Shown here in pieces: positions 37,181 through 45,386 of a stretch of 64,000 bases of DNA. The notes below the pieces were generated by a model, which saw only the letters and a program-made list of their open reading frames with translations, did no database searches and had not been told where the DNA came from. How positions within the stretch are numbered: position 1 is the stretch's first letter; each line of letters starts with the position of its first letter. This DNA comes from Leptolyngbya sp. FACHB-60 (GTDB lineage: Bacteria; Cyanobacteriota; Cyanobacteriia; Phormidesmidales; Phormidesmidaceae). The position numbers and the translations under genes are program-made. The DNA is taken from contig NZ_JACJOX010000045.1 in the NCBI RefSeq assembly GCF_014695775.1, positions 1-64,000 of the forward strand. The letters run 5' to 3'.

Positions 37181-38146
37181 ATGTCTCTAATTACTGACCT
37201 ACAGACCATTTCCCTTGGTCCCGATGGCCCTACTGTACCGGCGTTGGGGGTGGGTACCTGGGCTTGGGGCGACTCCCTATTTTGGGATTACGGTAAAGCC
37301 TACAGCGATAGCGACCTGCACGCCGCCTTTGAGGCCTGTCTCGACGCCGGTCTGACGCTGTTCGACACCGCTGAGATCTACGGTTTTGGCCAGTCAGAAC
37401 GGCTGCTGGGCCGGTTTATGCAGCAGCGTCCTCAGCAGGCGGTAATTGCTACCAAGTATTTCCCACTGCCTTGGCGATTTTCTCAGCAGTCGGTAGTTGA
37501 CGCGCTGGCCGCTAGCCTCGATCGCCTCCAGGTAGCCTCGGTAGCGCTCTACCAGGTGCACCAGCCGCTGAGTTTCTTGCTCAGCCAAAAAGACCTCATG
37601 CAGGCCCTAGCGGTGGAGGTGAAGCAGGGCCGCATTGGTGCCATCGGGGTGAGCAACTACCCGGCCAGCCAAATGCGCGAGGCCCACGGCTATTTAGCTG
37701 AGCACGGCATTCCCCTCGCCGTTAACCAGGTGCCATATTCTCTACTCAACCGCAAAATCGAAACCAGTGGCGTGATAGAAACGGCGCGGGAACTGGGCGT
37801 CACCATTCTGGCCTACAGCCCCCTAGCCCAAGGATTGCTCACGGGCAAATACACTCCTGAGGCTGACCTCAAGCCCACTGGTGCCAGGCGAATCAGCCCT
37901 AGCTTTAGCCAAGCTAACCTAACCAAGCTCAAGCCGATTATTCAGGCGCTTAAAGAAATTGGAGAGCGGCATGAACGCACCCCCGCCCAAGTAGCGCTCA
38001 ACTGGCTAGTGGCTCAGGGCAACGTGCTGCCCATCCCTGGTGCTAAAAATGCCCGTCAGGCCACCCAAAACGCTGGAGCCTTGGGCTGGCAACTGACAGT
38101 GAATGAACTCGACCGGCTGGACCAGTTGACCCAGGACTATCGCTAG
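37181..38146 (+). CDS. Aldo/keto reductase
   Basis: This 321-residue NAD(P)H-dependent (alpha/beta)8-barrel oxidoreductase has the tetrad Asp/Tyr in LFDTAEIYGFG, Lys in IATKYF and His in YQVHQP, then the cofactor loop at IPGAKNARQATQNAG. The physiological carbonyl substrate is unknown. It stands alone. A strong hairpin (38157-38185) follows the stop. Confidence 0.9.
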   Translation: MSLITDLQTISLGPDGPTVPALGVGTWAWGDSLFWDYGKAYSDSDLHAAFEACLDAGLTLFDTAEIYGFGQSERLLGRFMQQRPQQAVIATKYFPLPWRFSQQSVVDALAASLDRLQVASVALYQVHQPLSFLLSQKDLMQALAVEVKQGRIGAIGVSNYPASQMREAHGYLAEHGIPLAVNQVPYSLLNRKIETSGVIETARELGVTILAYSPLAQGLLTGKYTPEADLKPTGARRISPSFSQANLTKLKPIIQALKEIGERHERTPAQVALNWLVAQGNVLPIPGAKNARQATQNAGALGWQLTVNELDRLDQLTQDYR

Positions 38147-38156
38147 AGCTGTGGGG

Positions 38157-38185
38157 GAGGATAGGCGGCATTGCTGCCTATCCTC
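38157..38185 (+). terminator. Hairpin after the aldo/keto reductase
   Basis: A perfect 10-bp stem, GAGGATAGGC (38157-38166) with GCCTATCCTC (38176-38185), has a nine-base loop. It starts 11 bases past the stop. The following sequence TACCGCTTC has few U residues. Confidence 0.6.
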
Positions 38186-38424
38186 TACCGCTTCAAAGCC
38201 AAAGAATCTTTCTAATGGAAGATGTTTAATTAGAAAAAAATTGTTTTTTCGGAATGTTTTGCGCCTTAACTTGCGCTTTATTTTAAGTCAATAAATTCAC
38301 CCAAAAAATAAAAAATTATTGCTTTATTGCTGAGGTGTATCGCGAGATACAAATAGTCATATAACGTAAGGATGTCGTTGACGGTTTTCATTTTTTCCTT
38401 CTACAATTTAGAGGTCGAACAAGT

Positions 38425-38563
38425 CAGCCTAATCTAGTCGCCCCAACGGCTAGAGCGGGGGAACCAGTAAAGGGGCGTGTTTCCGAGTTCTCAAACCCCC
38501 ATGAAGGGTAATCGGAAAAGGGTATCTCTCAGCCCTAGCCCGTCAGCTAACCTCGTCGGCATT
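38425..38563 (+). ncRNA. ydaO-type c-di-AMP riboswitch, copy 1
   Basis: The leader contains the diagnostic core CGGGGGAACCAG, then GGGTAATCGG, TCTCTCAGCCCTAGCC and CCGTCAGCTAACCTCGTCGG. This last block is the hallmark of ydaO/yuaA riboswitches (RF00379), which bind cyclic di-AMP. GCC near 38427 can close the outer stem with GGC near 38558. Class members usually turn genes off when c-di-AMP is high. A palindromic hairpin at 38619-38638 lies between aptamer and the universal stress gene at 38674 and may be the expression platform. Boundaries are approximate. Confidence 0.88.
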
Positions 38564-38618
38564 GAGGGAGACTGAACTATCAGCATTTACGCTAACGCGT
38601 TGATTGTTTCAGTGTCCT

Positions 38619-38638
38619 AAGTCGTGTTAACACGGCTT
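38619..38638 (+). promoter_or_regulatory. Palindrome between riboswitch 1 and its gene
   Basis: AAGTCGTGTT/AACACGGCTT (38619-38638) is a near-perfect inverted repeat in the leader RNA, followed by TGTTCGCTGTT. It is placed where a ydaO expression platform or terminator would be expected. Confidence 0.4.
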
Positions 38639-38673
38639 GTTCGCTGTTCATGACTAGGCTCTAGGAGGGTCTC

Positions 38674-39249
38674 ATGCAGCTCAAATCGCGCACTACTGCC
38701 CCACTAAGGCAGCCCTTTTCGAATGCACCTCAGGTCTCTCCCGAGGCGGCACTTAAGCCCATGATTACGCGGTTAGAGGCGGCTCTAGGTCGCCGCGATC
38801 TCGCTAAAAATATTGTTTTATTGCTACGGCCAAAACCGCCTATTACTGGCCCCAATGTAGACGAGCAAACGATTAATTTCGTCGTCGGCTACAGTGGCTC
38901 AGCCCACAGTCAGGCAGCCCTTGATTTGGCTCTGTGTGTGGCGCACCAAACCCGTTTAGCTAAGCCCAATCCAGTGATGGTGCATGTGGTTTATGTGGTC
39001 GACAAAACTCGCCCCAAAACCATTGCCAATGCCGATCGCATTCTGTGGCAGGCACGCTGCTTGGCCAGCGAATGGCGCGGCTCGCTCAATGCCCACCTGC
39101 GGGTAGGCCAGGTGGCCACTGAGCTTAGCCAGGTAGCCAAGGAGATCGGCGCTGAAGTGCTGCTGGTGGGTTGCCACACGGCTAAGCACCAGCTGGTGCG
39201 GCAGCTAGATTCCCAAACCCCATGCTCTGTGCTAGGACTACCTAAGTAA
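38674..39249 (+). CDS. Universal stress protein (copy 1), riboswitch-controlled
   Basis: This 191-residue protein has a ~65-residue N-terminal extension and a Usp fold from INFVVGYSGSAHSQAALDLA to EVLLVGCHTAK. The canonical ATP-binding tail (G-x2-G-x9-G-S/T) is not present, so it is probably a non-ATP-binding Usp. Usp proteins support survival during stress and often partner ion transporters. It is directly behind the first c-di-AMP riboswitch, with AGGAGGG just before the ATG. Confidence 0.85.
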   Translation: MQLKSRTTAPLRQPFSNAPQVSPEAALKPMITRLEAALGRRDLAKNIVLLLRPKPPITGPNVDEQTINFVVGYSGSAHSQAALDLALCVAHQTRLAKPNPVMVHVVYVVDKTRPKTIANADRILWQARCLASEWRGSLNAHLRVGQVATELSQVAKEIGAEVLLVGCHTAKHQLVRQLDSQTPCSVLGLPK

Positions 39250-39423
39250 ATCAACCGTCTCAACCGGCATGGAGCAGCAGGCATTAGCCCATTCAAACGG
39301 TAGTGCGTCATGCTTTATAGGATCGTCGCTGTCTTACCAAACCTGCGCTGCTGATCCAGGTGTTGTAACCACAATTCGGTGGTGGTAGCGGGCGATCGCG
39401 CTTGCTGCCACCCCTTAGCGCAA

Positions 39424-39457
39424 CTTAACCAAGCACCTTAACCAAGCACCTTAAGCA
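39424..39457 (+). repeat. Tandem CTTAACCAAGCAC repeats upstream of Usp 2
   Basis: CTTAACCAAGCAC occurs at 39424-39436 and 39437-39449, followed by CTTAAGCA. The CTTAACCA core resembles the half-site of cyanobacterial Pho boxes, but the period is 13 rather than 11 bases. They lie about 33 bases before the ATG of the second Usp gene. Confidence 0.5.
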
Positions 39458-39489
39458 ACCTAGCCAGCTCTACTTTTAAGGAGGAAACC

Positions 39490-40002
39490 ATGAGCTACCA
39501 AAAAATTCTGGTGGCCCTCGATCGCACTGCCGCTTCCGATCGCGTCTTCGACTATGCCCTGGGGCTAGCCCAATCTTCTCAAGGGCAGCTACAACTGGTT
39601 CACAGCCTCGATGTCAAGCCCTACGATAACCTGGGAAAGCTGATTGATGCTGGAGCCGGTCTGCAAAACTCTGCCAAGGTGCAGCACGAAGAGGAAGCTG
39701 CCCAGCTACAGCAAGTTCAGGAGGCCCAACGATGGTTGGAACAACTGCGTGCTGAGGCCTCAAAACGCAATGTATCGGCAGATTTTGTCTGTGAAATGGC
39801 TAATCCTGGCTCCTTTATCTGTCAGCTTGCTAAAAACTGGGCTGCCGATGTAATTGTGATGGGCAACAGCGGCAAGAAGGGCTTGAAAAAGCTCATTCTA
39901 GGTAGCGTGAGTGATTACGTATCCAACCATGCCCCTTGCTCAACTATTGTGGTGCCCAATGACAGCAGTCTAGAGGCTGAAGTGCTGTCTAAAGTAAGTT
40001 AG
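39490..40002 (+). CDS. Universal stress protein (copy 2), ATP-binding type
   Basis: This 170-residue Usp starts after a perfect AAGGAGG (39479-39485). It begins KILVALDRTAASDRVFDYAL and retains the full ATP-binding motif as MGNSGKKGLKKLILGSVSDY (G-x2-G-x9-G-S). Stress-related ATP-binding Usp proteins act as regulators or chaperone-like factors. The gene lies between the two riboswitches and may be read through from the first. Confidence 0.88.
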   Translation: MSYQKILVALDRTAASDRVFDYALGLAQSSQGQLQLVHSLDVKPYDNLGKLIDAGAGLQNSAKVQHEEEAAQLQQVQEAQRWLEQLRAEASKRNVSADFVCEMANPGSFICQLAKNWAADVIVMGNSGKKGLKKLILGSVSDYVSNHAPCSTIVVPNDSSLEAEVLSKVS

Positions 40003-40045
40003 GCACCTGTTTCATAAACTTTATTTGGCTCCGTACTGAGCGACA

Positions 40046-40075
40046 CTAATCTATCTACATCCGCAGATAGATTAG
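40046..40075 (+). terminator. Hairpin after Usp 2
   Basis: CTAATCTATCT (40046-40056) pairs perfectly with AGATAGATTAG (40065-40075) around eight bases. It lies 44 bases after the stop and separates the Usp 2 transcript from the second riboswitch. Confidence 0.55.
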
Positions 40076-40120
40076 ACGCAATTATGGACGGTGCTATAAA
40101 CTCTAAAGCTTGATTTTATC

Positions 40121-40285
40121 AGCCTAATCTAGGTGGCTAGAGGTACTGCATCGCAACACCTCTAGCCTAGAGCGGGGGAACCAGTTCTTGGGGCCAATCC
40201 TGATGGGTCGAAGGAAACCAATTCTTTGACTACTAGCCAGGAAGGACATCTCTCAGTCCTAGCCCGTCAGCTAACCTCGTCGGCG
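40121..40285 (+). ncRNA. ydaO-type c-di-AMP riboswitch, copy 2
   Basis: It repeats the same aptamer features as copy 1: AGCCTAATCTAGG opening arm, AGCGGGGGAACCAG, GGGTCGAAGG, CATCTCTCAGTCCTAGCC and CCGTCAGCTAACCTCGTCGG. The variable arms differ from copy 1, so this is not a simple local duplicate by error. A stem GTACCG-CAA-CGGTAC (40350-40364) followed by GGTTTTG precedes the Usp gene at 40401 and is a likely terminator-type expression platform. It would control Usp 3 and the antiporter gene immediately behind it. Confidence 0.88.
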
Positions 40286-40349
40286 TTGAGAGGAAACGGC
40301 AAATCAGCCTTCTTTATGAACGTGCAGAATTTGTCAGTGTCCTTGGTTG

Positions 40350-40364
40350 GTACCGCAACGGTAC
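40350..40364 (+). promoter_or_regulatory. Terminator-like stem in riboswitch 2 leader
   Basis: GTACCG pairs with CGGTAC over a three-base CAA loop, followed by GGTTTTGT. A compact stem with U-rich 3' sequence before the start codon at 40401 is consistent with transcription attenuation. Confidence 0.4.
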
Positions 40365-40400
40365 GGTTTTGTATCGACCTGGAACTCTGGAGAAAATTCA

Positions 40401-41003
40401 ATGGAAACATCCTTGAATCGAATTTTAGTAGCTCTTGATGGCACCCATCGAGATAGAGAAGTACTGAGATTTGCGATCGCCCAAGCCCAACACCACAATG
40501 GCCATTTGCTGCTGGTTCACTACCTCAGCCCGTTGACGTTAACCCAACTCAATAGCTGCATTGACGAGGGCTTTGGGCTAATGCTTCCTGCCAAGCGTAG
40601 GCAGATTCAAAATGCACACCTAAAAGAGGTCAATGGGGCTTGGCAGTGGCTGTGTAATTACGCTCTCCAAGCTCAGAGCCAGAGGGTATCGGCGGAGGTG
40701 ACCTGCAAAATTGGGGAAGCTAGTAGCCAAATTTGTGCCATGGCCAAGCAGTGGCGGGCCGATTTGATTGTTATGGGTCGCGGGGGCAGACCCAGCCTTA
40801 CATCGAGGCTGTTTGGCCGCATTACTATTCAGGTGGTGCAGCATAGCCCCTGCACGACTATGGTGGTGCAGCCCAAGCAACAGCCTGCGCCGGGGTTGCC
40901 CACCTGGAATATCCCTGAGCTACGGGATCGGTTTCATGCCCCTGAAGGTTCGGTGGGCACATGTCCTAGAAACTGGCCCATGACAGTTCAATACTCTCCA
41001 TAG
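40401..41003 (+). CDS. Universal stress protein (copy 3), riboswitch-controlled
   Basis: From ATG 40401 (CTGGAG precedes it) this is a 200-residue Usp with NRILVALDGTHRDREVL at the start and MGRGGRPSLTSRLFGR near residue 125. The G-x2-G-x9-G pattern is kept but the final Ser/Thr is Arg, so ATP binding may be weak. An upstream frame start at 40347 lies inside the leader and is unlikely. The antiporter starts 15 bases later, so they form an operon. Confidence 0.85.
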   Translation: METSLNRILVALDGTHRDREVLRFAIAQAQHHNGHLLLVHYLSPLTLTQLNSCIDEGFGLMLPAKRRQIQNAHLKEVNGAWQWLCNYALQAQSQRVSAEVTCKIGEASSQICAMAKQWRADLIVMGRGGRPSLTSRLFGRITIQVVQHSPCTTMVVQPKQQPAPGLPTWNIPELRDRFHAPEGSVGTCPRNWPMTVQYSP

Positions 41004-41018
41004 CTAAGGATGATCTAA

Positions 41019-43544
41019 ATGGAATCGATTCTAGGGATGCCTCTGCCCGTAGAAGATCCGATTTTGATCTTCGGCATTTGTATGGTGGTAATTTTGGCGG
41101 CACCGCTAATTTTTGAGCGGTTTAAGCTGCCGGGGCTAATTGGCCCCATTGTGGCGGGGGTGGTGCTGGGCACCAGTGTGCTAAACGTCCTAGAGCGAGG
41201 CCAAGCCATTGAGCTTTTGGGCAACGTGGGGCTGCTCTACATCATGTTTTTGTCGGGACTCGAGATCAACATGTCTCAGTTTCGCAAAAACCGCGATCGC
41301 AGCCTTATCTTCGGCATTATTACCTTCACAATTCCGCAGTTGGCGGGCACTATTATCTTTCGCTACCTGCTGGGGTTTGACTGGGCTGCCGCCATTTTAA
41401 TTGCCAGTATGTTTGCTTCCCATACCCTGGTGCCCTACCCGATCATCAGCCGGTTGGGAATTATGAAAAATGACGCGGTGGTCACCACCGTGGGCGGCAC
41501 CATTCTCACCGACACTGTGGCTCTGCTGGTGCTGGTGGTGGTGGCCCGAGGCTATGAGGGCGAACTCACCACCCGATTTTGGATTTCCCTGGCCCTGGCC
41601 ATGGTGATCTACGTGGCGGCGGTGATCTATCTGCTGCCACCCCTAGCCCGCTGGTTCTTTCGCAATGTGGAAGACGGCGGCAAAAGTGAATTTGTGTTTG
41701 TGCTGGCGGTAGTCTTTATTGGGGCATTTTTGGCCCGCGCCGTGGGTACCGAGGCAATTTTGGGAGCCTTTCTAGTAGGGCTGACTCTCAACCGGCTGAT
41801 ACCCGAACGCAGCCGGTTGATGACCCGGATTCAGTTCTTTGGCGACGCCTTTATCATTCCTTTCTTCTTGATTTTCATTGGCCTGCTGGTGGATGTTTCG
41901 GTGCTCTTTAGCAGCCTCACTGCCTGGGTTGTGATGATCTCGATGCTGGCCACCAACGTGATCACCAAGTTCATTGCTGCGGGGGTGACCCGACGCATTT
42001 ACAACTACACCCCTGCCGAGGGCTGGGTGATGTTTGGCCTCTCCACCTGCGAGGCCGCTGCTACCCTGGCTGCTACCCTGGTGGGCTATGAACTGGGCAT
42101 CATTGGCGACGATGTGCTCAACGGCGTGGTGCTAATGATCTTTGCCACCTGCATTCTCGGCCCCTCGGTGGTCGATCGCTTTGGTCGCAGGGTGGCCCGA
42201 GAGCAAGCAGAACAGCAGTTTGAACCGCGACAGTCTCCCCAGCGTATTTTGGTGCCCCTAGCTAACCCCTCCACCAGCGAAGCTCTGGTGAATGTAGCGG
42301 CCCTGCTGCGCGACAACAAGTCAGAAGAGGCTATCTATCCCCTGGCGGTGGTAGCTGAGGAAGCCGAAGCCGAAAATACCGAAAGCAGTGTGGCCGCTGC
42401 CGAGCGCTTGCTAGCCCACGCGGTGATGCATTCCGTCGAACTCGATCTGCCGGTCAACCCGGTGACACGGGTGGCCCGCAATCCAGCCTCGGGAATGGTG
42501 GAAGCCGCCATGGAGCGGCGCATTAGCGACATCGTGATCGGCTGGAACGGCAATCGTTCGGCTCGACAGCGCATCTTTGGCTCAGTGATTGACCAAATGC
42601 TAGAGCAGGCTCCCCAGCAGGTGTGGGTGTGCAAACTCAACTATCCGGTCAGCACCTTCCAGCGGTTAGTGGTGGTGCTGCCCTCAGTGATTGACCACAA
42701 CCCAGGGTTTTATGAGGGGGTGCGATCGCTCAAGCACCTGGCCTACCAGTTGGGAGCCTCTGTGCAGGTGCTGGTAGTCAATGACGGGGCCGAGCCCTAC
42801 CGCCAGCACTTTGAGGATGTGCCCATCGAAGTCGGCATCGGATTTATGGAACTGGCCTCCTGGGATGAGGCCCGCGCCACCCTCAAAGACTCGCATAGCG
42901 ATAAGGACTTGATCGTGCTGATGAGCGCCCGCGAGGGCACCGTTGCCCACGATCGTGTTCTAGAGCGTCTGCCCCAAACCCTGGCGGATTTTCAACTGAG
43001 CTTTTTGGTGCTCTACCCCTCCGAAAAAGACGCCCAATACTTTGGGGCAGCTCAGCCTCTAGGCCTGGCCAAGCTCCTCTCCCAGGAGCGGGTGCACCTC
43101 GATCTCACCGCTGCCACCTACGAAGAAGCGGTCGATACACTACTCAGCACCGCGATCGATCGCGACGACCCGCGCCACGAAAGCGTGCTTAAGGCCCTTG
43201 CATTTGACGATGTGGGCTACGCCAGCGAGGTGCTGCCAGGGGTGATTATTTCCCATGCCCGAGTGCCAAAGCTCAAGGGCACCCAACTCTGCCTGGGGGT
43301 GCATCGTCGGGGCATGCAGCGTGATGGGCAAAGCCCCGGCGGCAGCCGACGCACCAATCAGCCGATCCATGTGGTAGTGCTGCTGCTCACCCCCGCCCAG
43401 GGTACTACCCAAGACCACCTCACCCAGCTCGCCAGCGTGGCTCAATACTTTAGCCAGGGAAACCTGCTAGATAGTCTGATGGCCTGCACCACGGTAGATC
43501 AGCTCCAGGGCTGGTTTGACCAGCAAAATCTGGTGAGATCCTAG
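41019..43544 (+). CDS. CPA2 cation/proton antiporter fused to Usp and PTS-EIIA-like domains
   Basis: This is an 841-residue protein. Residues 1-395 form a 12-helix CPA2-type antiporter (VGLLYIMFLSGLEINMSQF, GTILTDTVALLVLVVVARG, and LSTCEAAATLAATLVGYELG). Two Usp-like units follow (SPQRILVPLANPSTSEALVN near 406, and a second near 545). The C-terminal 160 residues resemble PTS EIIA type 2 (LDLTAATYEEAVDTLLSTAI; His in ISHARVPKLKG). It likely exchanges K+ or Na+ for H+, gated by nucleotide and phosphorylation-type inputs. No PTS genes are nearby. It is in an operon behind Usp 3 and riboswitch 2. Confidence 0.88.
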   Translation: MESILGMPLPVEDPILIFGICMVVILAAPLIFERFKLPGLIGPIVAGVVLGTSVLNVLERGQAIELLGNVGLLYIMFLSGLEINMSQFRKNRDRSLIFGIITFTIPQLAGTIIFRYLLGFDWAAAILIASMFASHTLVPYPIISRLGIMKNDAVVTTVGGTILTDTVALLVLVVVARGYEGELTTRFWISLALAMVIYVAAVIYLLPPLARWFFRNVEDGGKSEFVFVLAVVFIGAFLARAVGTEAILGAFLVGLTLNRLIPERSRLMTRIQFFGDAFIIPFFLIFIGLLVDVSVLFSSLTAWVVMISMLATNVITKFIAAGVTRRIYNYTPAEGWVMFGLSTCEAAATLAATLVGYELGIIGDDVLNGVVLMIFATCILGPSVVDRFGRRVAREQAEQQFEPRQSPQRILVPLANPSTSEALVNVAALLRDNKSEEAIYPLAVVAEEAEAENTESSVAAAERLLAHAVMHSVELDLPVNPVTRVARNPASGMVEAAMERRISDIVIGWNGNRSARQRIFGSVIDQMLEQAPQQVWVCKLNYPVSTFQRLVVVLPSVIDHNPGFYEGVRSLKHLAYQLGASVQVLVVNDGAEPYRQHFEDVPIEVGIGFMELASWDEARATLKDSHSDKDLIVLMSAREGTVAHDRVLERLPQTLADFQLSFLVLYPSEKDAQYFGAAQPLGLAKLLSQERVHLDLTAATYEEAVDTLLSTAIDRDDPRHESVLKALAFDDVGYASEVLPGVIISHARVPKLKGTQLCLGVHRRGMQRDGQSPGGSRRTNQPIHVVVLLLTPAQGTTQDHLTQLASVAQYFSQGNLLDSLMACTTVDQLQGWFDQQNLVRS

Positions 43545-43619
43545 GGTTGGACCAAGCGAAGTTGATCTCTGGCAGGAGGTGGCTGGGCAATGCCCTGAGC
43601 TAGTCCTAGGGTAGGGGGT

Positions 43620-44273
43620 TTACAGCACCAGGGGGTTGCCTCGGTTGGTGAAGGTAACGGCTTCAATCTGCCAGTCGGGCTGGTTAATCAGGGTCTCTCG
43701 CAGGCTGCCCAGCAGCGCCTTTTGCTCACACATCGACAGCGATTGCAGCACCCGGCGCGAGTCGCGGGCCACTCGCAGGTCGATGGTGACGGTTTTGGCT
43801 TCTGGGTCAAAGCTGGTGCGGTAGCCCGAAAGCGTCAGTTCTGAAACCCTCTGCTCCGCCATAATCAGAGCAACGGTATTCTCCATGCTCTGAAGGCGAG
43901 GCACCTGGATGGGCTCAGTTTGGTAGCCTTCGCAGCGATCGTCGAGGGTGTAGAGATCAACGGCGACTGGGTCGGCGGGTACCACCAGCCGCCGGGCCTT
44001 GGCCTGCATCAGGCGGTTGGCGGAGACCAGAGCATTGGTGGGGGCAGGCAAGGTTGCCATCGGGCCTGAAGGCTCTTCGCCTAATGCTTCGTCAGGGCTA
44101 GGGGCGGCAGGCGACTGGGTAAGGTTTGGCTGAGCCATTTCTGATCCACCCTCACCTCCAGCGCACCCCCCCAGTAGACCTAGCAGCGCCAGAGAAATCA
44201 CCCCGAAGATTATCCCGGAGGCCCCGAGCCGGGTATGGTGGGGACGGTATTGAAGGTTGAGACAACGGACCAT
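43620..44273 (-). CDS. Predicted lipoprotein, possibly GerM/sporulation-type domain
   Basis: From ATG 44273 this is a 217-residue protein with a signal helix ending LLGLLGGCAGG (lipid-attached Cys), a Pro/Ser linker and a domain with MENTVALIMAEQ, TIDLRVARDSRR and ALLGSLRETLINQPD. The latter pattern resembles GerM-like domains of bacterial envelope proteins, but weakly. The longer frame to 44564 runs antisense into pyrB and is not real. Its start codon overlaps that of the divergent pyrB. Confidence 0.65.
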   Translation of the reverse strand: MVRCLNLQYRPHHTRLGASGIIFGVISLALLGLLGGCAGGEGGSEMAQPNLTQSPAAPSPDEALGEEPSGPMATLPAPTNALVSANRLMQAKARRLVVPADPVAVDLYTLDDRCEGYQTEPIQVPRLQSMENTVALIMAEQRVSELTLSGYRTSFDPEAKTVTIDLRVARDSRRVLQSLSMCEQKALLGSLRETLINQPDWQIEAVTFTNRGNPLVL

Positions 44274-45297
44274 GGTAGGTGCTTCCTGGAATCGACGACA
44301 CGTGCTGTCGCTGGCTGATTTTACGGCGGCAGAGTTTGAAACGGTGATGGAGACGGCGGTGAGCTTTTGGCAGGTGCTGTCACGCCGCACCCGTAAGGTG
44401 CCCGCCCTGCAAGGGTTGGTGGTCACCAACATGTTTTTTGAACCCTCGACCCGCACCCGTAGCAGCTTTGAGCTAGCCGCTAAGCGTCTGTCGGCGGATG
44501 TGCTCAACTTTGCCCCCGGCACCTCGTCGCTCACTAAGGGTGAAACCATTCTAGATACCGCCAAGACCTACCTGGCCATGGGCACTAACTTAATGGTGAT
44601 TCGCCACCAGGAGGCGGGGGTGCCAGGGGCGATCGCTGCCGAAATGGACCGGCTAAACACTGGAGTCGGCGTGCTCAACGGCGGCGACGGGCTCCACGCC
44701 CACCCTTCCCAGGCCCTGCTCGATCTATTCACGCTGGGGCTGACCCTAAATCCGGAACAACCCACAGCATCGCTGGTGGCGGGCAAGAAAATTGCCCTGG
44801 TCGGCGATATTCTCCACTCCCGCGTCGCTCGCTCGAACCTCTGGTGCTTGACAGCCTGCGGCGCTGAGGTTCACCTGGCGGCCCCACCCACCCTGCTGCC
44901 CCCCGGTTTTGCCGACGCCTTCATCACCCAGTCGCCCATCGACATTCCTCGCGCCATTGTGCAGCACAGCACCCTGGCCCCAGCCCTGGACGGAGCCGAC
45001 TTTGTTATGACCCTGCGCCTGCAAAAAGAGCGCATGGCCCAGCACCTGCTGCCCAGCCTGCGGGAATATCATCAGGGGTTTGGGGTAACGCGCGATCGCA
45101 TTCGCCACTGCCAGCCCACGGTCAAAGTGCTGCACCCCGGCCCCGTCAACCGTGGCGTCGAAATCAGCTCTGACCTGATGGATGACCCAGCCCTGAGCCT
45201 AATCAGCGACCAGGTGACCAGCGGCGTCGCTGTGCGGATGGCGCTGCTGTACCTGATGGGGGTGGGGAAGAAGGTGGGTGAGGGAGTAGGGGAGTAA
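44272..45297 (+). CDS. pyrB: Aspartate carbamoyltransferase catalytic subunit
   Basis: PyrB condenses carbamoyl phosphate with L-aspartate to N-carbamoylaspartate, the first committed step of pyrimidine synthesis. The 341-residue protein has FFEPSTRTRSSFELAAKRLS (carbamoyl-phosphate loop), GDGLHAHPSQALLD and GDILHSRVARSN. The cyanobacterial N-terminus SWNRRHVLSLADF supports ATG 44272 over the upstream TTG at 44257. The start codon shares a CCATGG with the divergent lipoprotein gene. No other pyr gene is adjacent. Confidence 0.95.
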   Translation: MVGASWNRRHVLSLADFTAAEFETVMETAVSFWQVLSRRTRKVPALQGLVVTNMFFEPSTRTRSSFELAAKRLSADVLNFAPGTSSLTKGETILDTAKTYLAMGTNLMVIRHQEAGVPGAIAAEMDRLNTGVGVLNGGDGLHAHPSQALLDLFTLGLTLNPEQPTASLVAGKKIALVGDILHSRVARSNLWCLTACGAEVHLAAPPTLLPPGFADAFITQSPIDIPRAIVQHSTLAPALDGADFVMTLRLQKERMAQHLLPSLREYHQGFGVTRDRIRHCQPTVKVLHPGPVNRGVEISSDLMDDPALSLISDQVTSGVAVRMALLYLMGVGKKVGEGVGE

Positions 45298-45302
45298 ATT
45301 TT

Positions 45303-45370
45303 GAGTGTTTAGTTTTGAATTTTGAGTTAAAGCCTTACATTCAAAACTTAAAATTCAAAACTTAAAACTC
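45303..45370. repeat. AT-rich imperfect hairpin between pyrB and ydcF
   Basis: GAGTGTTTAGTTTTGAATTT (45303-45322) and its neighbour form a long imperfect inverted repeat with ACTTAAAATTCAAAACTTAA (to 45370). It is of the TTCAAAACTTAAAA type seen between cyanobacterial genes. It lies between convergent genes and could end both transcripts. Confidence 0.6.
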
Positions 45371-45386
45371 CGTCATCCCATTATCC

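Noticed and set aside
44274..44564. Upstream extension of the lipoprotein gene
   Set aside because: It is antisense to pyrB and removes the signal peptide from the N-terminus.
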